NCBI RefSeq assembly: GCF_024166365.1
Contig: NC_064839.1
Location: 16,478,878 to 16,542,877, forward strand
Origin: Elephas maximus indicus
Lineage: Eukaryota; Chordata; Mammalia; Proboscidea; Elephantidae
DNA length: 64,000 nucleotides
Direction of reading: 5' to 3'
A model generated the notes under the pieces. That model did no database searches, was not told the origin of the DNA, and was given only the letters and a program-made list of their open reading frames with translations. Numbering within the stretch: position 1 is the first letter of the stretch; each line of letters opens with the position of its first letter. This document shows positions 25,101 to 37,100 of this stretch, one piece after another. Both the position numbers and the translations under genes were made by a program.

Positions 25101-28100
25101 TAAAATATACACCAGCACACACAAAAATCAGTCTGGTTCGCTGCTGAGTTTCTTCAAGGTAGAGCAGTGCCTGGGGCATAGTAGGTACTTGATGTTTGTT
25201 GAACAGCCAACTGCAGTTGTACTTCATAAATGTTGTTCTGGTGTTTGAGTGTCACCTAAGTTGGAATGTAAAGGCATTTCACATATTTATTGATCAAAGA
25301 CATTAACACAGGAGTTTATAGAGCCTAGATGATGAGTTGAAAACAAAAAAAGCAAACCCACTACAGTTGAGTCAATTCCCACTCGTCCTGACCCCATAGG
25401 ACAGAGTAGAACTGCCTGTCCGGTTTCCAAGGCTGTAATCTTTATGGAAGCAGACTGCCACGTTTTTCTCCCATGGAGCGGCTAGTGGCTTCAAATCACC
25501 AACCTTTCAGTTAGCATTTGAGCACTTTAACCATTGCGCTGCAAGGGCTCCTCGATGGGTGGAATTTAGCCTTGCTTGTGTTGTAGTTGAAATGAGGGTG
25601 CAAGCTACCCAAAAGATGGCCGTAATCCTTTTGAGTTTATAGAGTGTAATTTATCAGTCGTTCAGTCTTCATCCCTGCTAAACCTTTGATATTTCATTAG
25701 GTGCTTGTAAGGAAAGTAGGAAAAAGAAACCATGTTTGTTCAGGATATTTTGTTCTGCCTAATATGTACTGCTTTCAAATTACAGCCAGTTGTTCGGGGA
25801 AGAAGATGCCGATCAAGAAGTGTCTCCCGACAGAGCTGACCCAGAAGCTGCCTGTGAGTGACGCGTTGGGGTGTGTTGTTTTGTCAGTGACTGAGGCCCT
25901 TCTTTTACTGGTTTAATATTGACAGCTTTAAGAGGGAAAACAAAGGTTGCTGGTAGACTGGAGACCCTGGGTGGTATAGACCGTTAATGTACTCGACTAC
26001 TAACCAAAACGTTGGCGGTTTGAGTCTGCCCAGAGGCACCTCGGAAAAAAGGCCTGGTGATCTACTTCCAAAAAATCAGCCATTGAAAACTCCATGGAGC
26101 ACAGGTCAGCTCTGACGTACACGGGGTCGCCCTGCGTCGTCATTAACTTGATGTCTGCTGGTTATCTCTTTACAAGCCAGATAAGGTTACACGCTTAATA
26201 TGTGTCATTTAATTTTTAAAACAACGTTTTAAAAGATTAGCTCCATTTTACTGGTGAAGAAATCAAGGTACAGAAGAATTGAGTTCCTTAAGGTCAGACA
26301 TCTGGTCTGTGGGTTGTTCCTGCTCTGGGTCCAGGTCTGTGACCTTCAGAAAATGAGACGGAAAAGATGCTGATGAGTGTGTTGTAATCCTTTCTACTGG
26401 AACTTAGAGTGTGTCACATATAGGTGACCTCCGTGAATGACCCTCCCAGAGGGTGGGTAAGAACTCAGTTTCATATTTATTGCAGTTAAAAATAAAATGT
26501 TGTTTATTTTGAAGGGGAACCAATGGAAGCTGAAGCGAGAGCATCTAATGAAGATGGTGACATTAAACGTGTTTCCACTAAGGAGTGGGCTAAGTCAACT
26601 GGGTATGACCCAGTCAAACTTTTTACCAAGGTTAGCTTTGCTTTGTTTGTAATTGTGGATAGTATTGTTTTCATTCTGTTTGTTTTATTTAGTTCTGTTT
26701 AGTTTTGTTTGTATACGAAACTGAGGTTAGCGTACTCTTTCTGTGTATATGCCAAATGCTGTCATGATACATTGATGAATGATGTCAAGATAAACAGGTT
26801 TTGAAGTTTCAGTAGCTATACCAAACTGGTCTATCATCTCTGTGGCAGATAAAATACAGACGTTTGCTTTATACCTTCTTTTCTTGGTCGTCTTTTCCTC
26901 TCACTTTCACTGAACTTCATTTTCATCATAACTGACCTCTGATTCCTGCTGCCGCTTGTCTTTACACATCTCTGTCTTGTTCTAGTCATTTCTCTTGGCG
27001 ATTTGATTGACTCATTTTAAATCGGCCTTGAATCCCTAAGCCTCTTGTTCTTCTCTTGGCGGAATCCCTCTTCATCAGTGTGTATTACTGGCCTGCTGAA
27101 TATTTTGAGTACTCTACCAGACTGTGTTAATTGGGACCACCTGACTGTTGCTTAGCCAGGTCCTCAGGCCGTATATGTCTTTTCATTTGTTCTGCCTTGA
27201 CTCTAGCATGTTCCTCACAGCAGGTACGTGAAACTTCATCAGCTCGTGAAACTTCATCAGCTCGCCTTAAATTGCCTGATCTACTCTTACCACCCTCATG
27301 CTAAGCATGTGACCTTAAGGATACGTTAACAGGTTTCACCCCATTGAACATAATTAACCTGTTGAGAGAATGTTTTCTCTTCACTGCAGAATCTTTTACC
27401 TTTTCCATTTCTTTTGTTGGGGAGAAAAAAGTCTCTTTCAGTGAAGGCCAGCTCTTCAGCCTGGTGATGTGTGTGTGTGTGTGTGTGTGCGTGCGTGTGT
27501 GTGTGTGCGCGTGTGTGTGTGCATGCGTGCGTGCGCGCACGCGCGTCCTTGTGCCTTATTCTCCCAACAGCATTTTCTTTCTGGCCTGCATCTTGGATCT
27601 CTTCTTTCTTAGCTCCTTCTTTTTGCATTCAGACATACACGTGTCCCACTGTCCTGAACAAATGGCCTACTGCCTCCCCTCCCCCCCGCCCCCCAGCTTA
27701 TGCTTAATCTCTTTTCTCAGTGGTAACGGATGTCACAGGCTGACTCTTAAACCTTTTGCATTTATTCCCTTATTACAGTCTTTTCCTTAAAAAATGATTA
27801 CACTTGAAGATGCACCAAACTCTGTCATCGGACAGTGGTGATATTTTCCAAACTGGTCTTCCTAGCACCTGTTTCTGTTCCAACCTGAGCATCATTTGAA
27901 TGTAGAGTAATCTGAAGTACAACTCCAGTCCGCTGATGAGCAGGTCCTTTTAAACAACTGCTATGTGCCAGGCACTGCTTTAAGTACAAGGAGCTCATGG
28001 TGAAGACAGAAGAAAGGGTCCCTGCTGTATAGGCTAACCTCATAGTCTAGTGGGGACGTCAAACACTGAACAAGTAATTTCGGATTCAGAGTTTATGACT

Positions 28101-31100
28101 TAAGTTCAGACGCAGTAGAACTCTTTAATAAGTAGACCTAGTTTAAGTGTTCAAGAGAGGCTTTTTAGAGGAGGTGGCATTTAAACCCAGGACTTGAAGG
28201 AATAAGGGTGGGAATGGGAGTGCAGGAAGTGTCAGGATGAAGAACAGGAATAATCACCCATTAAAGGGGAGTGGAGAGAGATGACTGGACAGGTAAGCAG
28301 AGGCCAGATCAGACAGGATTTTGTAGTCCACCTGACAAGTGTTACACCGGGACAGTGGAAGTCCATTGAAAGGTACTCAGTAGGATCACTGTCAGGGTGT
28401 GGAGGTTGTGCGCTGTACCACTCTAGGGAGTTACATCCGTATCATAACCAACGTGGAACTTGGCTCCCTGAGGTTGTGCAGTGCCAGAATAATCTGAACT
28501 ACAACGCATTCCCGGTGGAGCACGGAGGGAAAGTAGACTCAACAGGACTTTGGACGTTTGAGGTGAGAGGAACAGTGAGGAACCAAGAATGATAGCTGGT
28601 TTCTTGGTGGACACCTGGACTTCTAGGTGCCATTCACTGAGATAGGTGAGGTGGGAAGCAGATATACATGTCGGGTGGGGTAGGAGAAGGTGATACATTC
28701 AGTTTTGAACATTTGAGATTTCTGTGGAACATTAAAGAGAAGGTGGTCAGTGGTTGGTAGAGATGCCTGGGCTAGGGAAATGATTGGGATTCATAGGTTT
28801 ATAAGCCAAACCACATCAGTTGTCATAATTAATGGGAATGGGTGAGATTTATCAGGGAGAGAGTATAGAGTGAGAAGATGGTTCAGGACAGAATCCTGAG
28901 GGTGTGTTGATATTTCATACTTGGCTTTTCAGCCCAGCATTCAAGGCCCTCCATAAAATGCCTCCAGCTATATTTGTTACCCACTCCGCAAATCAGGGTG
29001 CTGTAACCCCATTTCATGTGTTATTTCTCCTTGAACCCTCATTCAGACAGATAGAATTTTAAATTTGTCTTCCCTTGAATCCTCATAGTATTCAAGGCTT
29101 TGTGTGATTTTCACACTGAATTGTATTCGAATTATTTGTGTATTTGGCTTGTTTTCTAAAGGGTCAGAGATGTTCAATAAATAATCATTGAATTGAGCAT
29201 ATTTTGGTAAAAATAGTTCTGATATGTTTTTATTTACCCAATAAGTATGCTAAATCAGCCAATAATAGAAAATGCAGGTAAGGAGAGTGAAAATATTGGT
29301 ACCACCTGTAGTTCTAGCATGTTTTCATTTGCTGGTGTGTAGCAGTCTCTCAGCCTACATGTGGTAGTGTTGTTGTAATAATAACTTTTGTTATTTCTTG
29401 TGTGAGGGTTTTTTGCTCTTTTTGAGGAGGGGGTACATTTCGAAGATGATGGAGATACTTACGAAACCCTGTCATTGAGCACTTTACTTTTAGCATGTGT
29501 ATGCCTTATTGGCATGAACCCATGGGCTTGGAGGTTTTGATAAGTGGTGTCTCTGGGCTCAGTAATTATATTCTTTTTTTTAATGTTTGTTGAAAATACA
29601 TACAGCAGAACATATACCAGTTCTACAGTTTCTACACGTACAGTTCATTGTCATCGATTACATTCTTGAAGTTGTGCTTCTCTTCTTGTGGACTTGGCAT
29701 TTGTGTGTTTATTTAGCCCTGATTTGTATGATTGTGGCTCAGACTGATCTTTGGCGCTTTAGGACTTTGGGGAGGCAACTTGGGGAGGGCAGAGGTAGTC
29801 AGCCCACTTGAGAGATTTCTCACCTGGCTTTCCCCAGGCATCTCTGTGTTTATCTGTTCTAAATACATGGGTCTGTGTACAATTTGCTTTTAAAGTAGGT
29901 TTAAACTTTTCTTTTGAAAACCTGTTAGCATAAAGCATGGGTCTTTAAAGTATACAGGTTTCACAGCATAATATTTATGATAAAACAGCATTGAATTTGT
30001 TATATTTTATCAGCATAGGGACTGTACCTTCATTGGGATTTACCTTTTTATTTTTTTTTTTAAGCTTTTTAAAGATGATATCAGGTATCTGTTGACCATG
30101 GACAAATTGTGGCGGAAAAGGAAGCCTCCAGTTCCCTTGGACTGGGCTGAGGTACAGAGTCAAGGTAAAGAAAGGGTACACTTTAGTCTTTGAGATACTT
30201 AGGCTGGAAATTACCACACCTAAAGGCCTTAAGTGGCCCTGTTATATCTTGAAAATGGTGTATGTTCATGGGAAGAAATTCAGACAATTCAAAGAAGCAT
30301 GGAGAAGAAAAATGACTTTAAGTCCCATCACCTAGAGAAAGAGAAGTATTTTAGGGAACATTCTGGTAGTTCACTGCGCAGACACAGACAGTCCTGTATA
30401 CACCTTCCGTAAGTGGAGTCCTACGATTTAATACTCTGACCCTGCTTTTTTCAGTCAGTATTATTTAACTGGTTCCTTATTGATTGACATTTAGTTGTTT
30501 CGGATTTTCAGTGAAATAGCTAAAGTGTTCTGACGCGTTCTACATGTGCATACATCACTGTGTTCTTCTGTGATTACCTCTTTAAGATTAATTTAGAAGC
30601 ACATTTATCATTTTAAATATGAAAAACTACCACAATAGTGACTACAGTACTTAGCCCATTCCCTCTCCCCCCATTTTTGTCCCTCCTGTCTCTGAACTGT
30701 ATTACATTTAATTCATGCACAGCATAGCCTCTGTTGGAATGTAAAGGGTCCCCCAGGAAACCTGGGTTGACAGTTTGGAGCAGTTGTGGACAATATGGGT
30801 TACTTAACTTCCTGGACCACTTTAAGTGTGGTTCTGATAGTGTCCACTTCATGAGTGTTATGTGCTGGGCATGATACTTCTGTACATCATATCCCTTGAG
30901 TCCCCCAGTAAACCTGTGAGGTGCACTTGGACCTTTTCCACCTCAATTTTAGCAGTTTTCTTGTACAGATACTTGTAGTGATGATTATTTTAATGGAATT
31001 TGTTTTGTTTTGTCAGTTTTTTTATTGGTCAGGTACTGAATTGTTAAATGCGACACAGTAAATGAATGATGTTTTAATAGTGAAATTTTTAATATTTCCA

Positions 31101-34100
31101 TAGGTGAAGAAACCAATGCATCAGATCAACAAAATGAACCCCAGTTAGGTCTGAAAGACCAGCAGGTTCTAGATGTAAAGAGCTATGCAAGCCTTTTTTC
31201 AAAAAGCATTGAGACTTTGAGGGTTCACTTAGCCGAAAAAGGGGATGGAGCTGAGCTCATATGGGACAAGGTTCGTTTTGATAATGTGTGGCAATTATAT
31301 AGTAAACATATATTTCTTCAACTGTAATACAAGCTAGAATTTTTTGGATATCATCTGTTCTACCCGATTTTGAGAAAATATGTTACATTTTGTTTGGCTG
31401 TTTTTCATCTCTCGTGATGCGAACTGTAGATGAATTCCAGCGATGCTGTAAAACCTCATTTTAGATTCTGGTCACGTGTGCGTGGTTAAATTATGCTGAC
31501 TGGAGAAGTGTAAATTTATCGGAGTAAATGTGTCACCAACTTAAGAAGACAGACTCAGACTTCTTGTGTATGTTACATAGATTTGTTAATAGAACTTATG
31601 AGAAGCTAATAAAATTTTTGGAGACAGTTGCTCATTAGCCTAGTCTGACCTTGAAAGTATTAAAATTGTCTTTTTATAAAGCCAACCCTCTCAAGGCAAA
31701 AATAAGATGTGATTCTTGGAGCGGAAATAGTACTTTATAGTGTTTTGTAGTCAGATGTCATATTTTGAGATTTGTATGAGTTGATTTTGCTTAATTTTTA
31801 TTGTGGTCGATATCTTTTGTGGCTGTAAGTGATTTGTCTGATAAAGGTTATATATTCCTACGAAGGTGAAGATTTGTCCTGGGCTTTAAAGGGAAAAGAA
31901 TTTGGCCACTTTTGGAAACCTAAGATAGCAAGTGTGTGTGCAAATTTTAGAACTTGGTTGAATCAGACATCCAAAATGAAGCTAGTAAATTTAGATTCTT
32001 GTGGATTCTTCTAAACATAAGTTTGGGGTTTATGTTCTTTAAAGCATATTTTGTAAAAATATTTTCATTATTATTAGTAATTTGTGAAGTTGTCATCGTA
32101 CATAAGGGCTAAATAAAGGACCCTCAGGACTGGGAATTGTTACCCTGTGTGAGTGATGGCTGTGATTAGCAAACTGCCTAGCGGGCGCTGTGTTGGGTAC
32201 TTAGTCCTCACTACGACGGTATGAGACGTGGATATGATTTTTGCTGTTTAAGAGGTGAAAGAATTTTGGCTTCAGGGAGGCTATGACTGACTGACGGTTG
32301 CACAGCTTGCTCACAAGCATATATAAAAGAACCCACATCCAGTCAAGCTGTTTCTTCTGTACTGTGGTGCTTTTGAATTCCAGTCTAAGGTAGTATCTCT
32401 GTTCAGTGCAGGAAGCCTTGCTGAAATCTAATTAAAGAGACGAGGATATAGTTTTAGGAAGAATGCAAATAGTAAACGGAAAGTTTTAATGTGTGGCCGT
32501 ATCTGAGAAACAGCATATATAGAAGGAAACTGGTGTACGTGGAGGGAGTTTGGAGAAGGGGGAGCCCAAAGGCAAGATTTCTGGGGAGGCATGTATCCGA
32601 TTACTAGAAATGTATATTCTGCTGGTGACACAATGGTTAAGCGCTCAGCTGCTAACCAGGAGGCTGGTGGTTCGAATCCACCAGCCACTCCACGGGAGAA
32701 ATCATCTGGTGAACTGTTTCTGTAAATATTATGGCCTGGGAAACCCTATAGGAAACCCTGGTGGCATAGTGGTTAAGTGCTACGGCTGAGAACCAAAGGG
32801 TTGGCAGTTCAGATCCGCCAGGCGCTCCTTGGAAACTCTAAGGGGCAGTTCTACTCTGGCCTATAGGGTCGCTATGAGTCGGAATCGAATCGACGGCACT
32901 GGGTGGGTGGTGTGGTGTGGGAAACCCTATGGGGCAGTTCTAATCAGTCACAAAGGATTGCCGTGAGTCACAGTCGACTCAGTGGCACACAACAACATAT
33001 TCTGCTGCTCAGCTGGAGTAGTCCAGGCTTTTATGAGGCTTTAGTGAAATAGCTTTCTCAGAACAATCTCTGCCTCCTTGCTTGGATTCTGTGTGTGTCA
33101 GGCAACCTTCTCATTACCGACTGATACCCAGGAGAGCGTTGCCATTGTCAGTGAGTGGAATTGGTCTCTCATGCGTTTGCTTAAGCAGGAGTGATTTCTT
33201 GGAAGCCTGATGGCTCTTGGTGCTCTTGTCAACCTGCATTTCTGGGTCAGAGAAGCTGCTGGTGAGACCCTGCCCTACTCATTAAGCCTTACTCTAAGCC
33301 CAGCCTGACCCGCCTCTCCTTCAAGCCCTTCCCTTGTTCTGGTTGACTGTGTGTGATGTTACAAGCATGTGAAAGTATTCTGAAAGTTAAGGCTTTGTCA
33401 GAGTAGTAAATCTGTGGGAAGACTTGTTCAGTTGTTGATATTATTGGCAGGATGACCCGTCTGCGATGGATTTTGTCACCTCTGCCGCAAACCTCAGAAT
33501 GCATATTTTCAGTATGAATATGAAGAGCAGATTTGATATAAAATGTAAGTTATTTTATATTTGAATCTTTATCATCCAGACTTCAGAGTTGCTTTTCCTT
33601 TTTTAAGAACTAAACATGTTCACCTTCCCCAGCAATGGCAGGGAACATCATTCCTGCAGTCGCCACAACGAATGCAGTGATCGCTGGGCTGATAGTACTA
33701 GAAGGGCTGAAGATCCTCGCAGGGAAAATAGACCAATGTAGGGCGGTGAGTATTCTGTTGGCGTTTTTTTTTTTCCAACCTCTTTTTTAAAGGAAGTTAT
33801 AAAAAGCACTTTAAATAGACAATTTTCAGTATTCAAACAATAAAATTGGCTTAAAGCAATGGAAAAGTAATTTTTCCAGTTATCCTGTGAGTGCATGTTT
33901 AGCGCTAAGCCGTGTAGAAATAACCACAGAAGGGAAAGCACACTTGCTTCTCTTAGGTTTGTCTGGTCAATGGAAGCAGGAGTTGGTTCGCCTCTCATAT
34001 TCCCAGTTTCACTGAGTTCTTGGATGAACTCATGCTCTGGATCCTTACATTAGGAAGTCCCCTCCCCCCTGGTGGCATAGTGGTTAAGAGCTACGGCTGC

Positions 34101-37100
34101 TAACCAAAGGGTTGGCAGTTTGAATCTACCAGGTGCTCCTTGGAAACTCTATGGGGTAGTTCTTCTCTGTCCTATAGGGTCACTATGAGTCAGAATCAAC
34201 TTGACGGCGCTGGGTTTTGTTTTTGTTCTTCCCCCACAATTGTTTTTCAATTATAAGAGTTCTCTATGGTTTTTAAGTTTTGCTTGGTCATTTTATAGTC
34301 TCTCCTGTTTTATTTTAAAATTATATTCTTTAGTAAATGTTAATATCTGAAATCTTTATAGGTGAGTCTGCTGTCGTTTCTGCTCTCTCTCTCATGGTGA
34401 CTTGTTTACTTGTGTGTTATGTAGTTTATGGTTTTTTGTTTTTTTTTTTTACTGAATTAGTGTTTGTTAGAATTGTATCTGTGGTAATTCTTTAAGGATC
34501 CATCGAAGTGTTTAAGGTGTGTTTCTTCAAAGAGGATTTGTGTTTACATCCGGGTGCCTTGGGTACTGTCAATCTGGGACCACTTTTAAATTCTCTACTT
34601 TATGTTTTTTAACCCATATTACTTATACAGGTTTGTTGTCTGAATATATATATGTGTGTATATATATATAAATACATGTGTGTGTGTTCAGACAGCAAAT
34701 CTGCACGAGAGCTATCTCACTGTAATGAATTCTAAGAAGACATTTCTCCTCTCCTCTGAGCATCGAAGTACAGTTTTTGTTGCTATTTCTTTCTGTGGCG
34801 AAGATATTTTTCTTCTCTTCTCCATTCTCCTCCCCTTCCAAGTCCTTGCTTTATGTAAGGGTCTCCTGTTGTCTTAGTTACCTAGTGCTGCTATAACAGA
34901 AATACCACAATTAGATGATTTAATAGACAAATTTATTTTCTCATAACTTAGGAGGCTAGAAGTCTGAATTCAGTACACTGGCTCTAGGGGAAGGCTTTTT
35001 CTCTCTGCCAGCTCTAGGGGGAAGGTCATTGTCTCTTTTCAGCTTCTGTCCTAGGTTCCTTGGCCATCTTCATGTGGCAGGGCATCTCTCTTCCCCATTT
35101 GTGCTGCCCTGCTTCTGTGCTTAATCTGCTCTTTTTGTATCTCGAAAGTAATTGTCCTAAGACATACTTACAGCTCATTAACACAAAAAAGAAAACCCCA
35201 TTCCAAAATGGGATTACATCCACAGGTATAAGGGTAAAGATTTACAACACATAATTTTGGGGGGCACAATTCAATCCGTAACATTTATTATAAGAGTTCA
35301 TAAAGGGCTAGGTTTTAACTTTTAAGACTAGAGCAACTCTGGAGTCTTGCCTCCATTCTATATTAAACTTGAGTGTCTGAAGGTAATTTGCTTTCTTACC
35401 AAGTCAGCAATGCAAAAAAAACTTCCTTAGGGAAACAGTTCATTTACAATAGCATCTAAGAGAGTAAAATACCTAGGGATAAATTTAAGCAGGGATGTAA
35501 AGGACTTACACAATGAAAACTATAAAACACTGGTGAGAGAGATTAAGGAAGATTTGAATGGAAAGATGTTCCATGTTCATGGATTGGAAGACTTAATACT
35601 GTTAAGATGTCAGTACTATCCAAAGCAATATATAGATTCAACGCAGTCCCGATCAAAATTCCAACAGCCTTTACAGAAATGGGAAAACCAATCTTCAACT
35701 TTCTGTGGAATGGCAAGGGTCCCCAAATAGCTAAAACAAAGTTAAATGAGAAGAACAAAGTTGGATGACTCACACTTCCTAATATTCCAACATATTATGC
35801 AGCTATAGTGATCAAGACTGCCTGATGCTGGTTTAACATTAGACAAGCAGACCAATGCAATAGAATGGAGAGTCCAGAAGCAAACCCACACATCTGTGGT
35901 CAAGTGATTTTTGACAAGGATGCTAAGTCCATTCAACGGGGAAAGATGAGTCTCCTCAATAAACGGTGTTGGGAAAACTGGATTTCCACATGAAAAAAAA
36001 TGAAGCAGGATCCATGCCTCACACCACACGTAGAAACACATTAAAAATGAATTAAGGACCCAAATGTGCAACCTAAAACCATAAAATTCTTAGAAGAAAA
36101 TGTAGAGGCAACACTGTCAGGCTTAGCTTTTAACAGTGGATTATCTAATATAACAAAAGCACAAACAGACAAATAAATGAGACCTCATAAAAATTGAAAA
36201 ATTTGTTCATCCAAAGACTTAAACAAAAAAGTGAAAAGACAAGCTATGAACTAGGAGAATATCTTGGGAAACCACATATCCAGTAAGACTCTAATAACCA
36301 AAACTGGAACAATTTAACAAAGACAGATAAAACCTAATCATAAAATGGGCAAAGAATTTGAACAGACATTTCATCAGAGAAGACATTCAGGTGCCCGCTG
36401 AACACATCAAAAGACGCTTAACATCGTTAGCCATCATAAAGATGCAAATCAAAACCACCACGAGATACCATTTCACTGCAAACAAAATAATGAGTGTTGG
36501 TAAGAATGTGGGGAAATTGGAACCCTTATTTATCCATTGCTGTTGGGAATACAAAAGGGTACAGTTATTGTGGAAAACAGTATAGTGGTTTCTGAAAAAA
36601 CTAAAACTCCCAAACCCATTGCTTTTGAGTCGATTCAGGCTCATAACGACCCTATAGGACAGAGTAGAACTGCCCCATAGGATTTCCAATGCTGTCATCT
36701 TGATGGAACTAGACCACCACATCTTTCTTCTGTGGAGCTGCTAGTGGGTTCAAACCACCAACCTTTTGGTTAGCAGCCAAAGTCTTAACCACTGCACCAC
36801 CAGTTCTAGAACTACCATATGACCTGGCGTAATAGGTATATACCCAAAAGACTTGAAAGCAGAGACTTGACAAGAGTGTCAGGAGAAGCTTGTGCACCAG
36901 TGTTCATTGCAGCACTATTCGTAATAGCCCCAAGGTGTAAAAATACAGCGCAGTACTACTCAGCCAGGAAAAGTGATGTCTTTGTTGTTATTGTTGAGAA
37001 TATACACAGCAAAATATACAACAGTTCAACCATTTCTGCATGAACAATTTAGTGACATTGATAACATCGTTTGAATTCTCACCCTCCTTTTCTGAGTTGT

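Noticed and set aside
27227-27262. Direct repeats as a possible CRISPR-like or regulatory array
   Set aside because: Just one exact 18-bp tandem duplication, with no spacers or further units.
27301-27790. Cys/Val- and His/Thr-rich open readings
   Set aside because: Products of the TG microsatellite at 27471-27545.
34066-34140. tRNA-like sequences with B-box resemblance, here and in other SINE heads
   Set aside because: These are tRNA-derived SINE heads; they lack a full cloverleaf and are followed by the SINE body.
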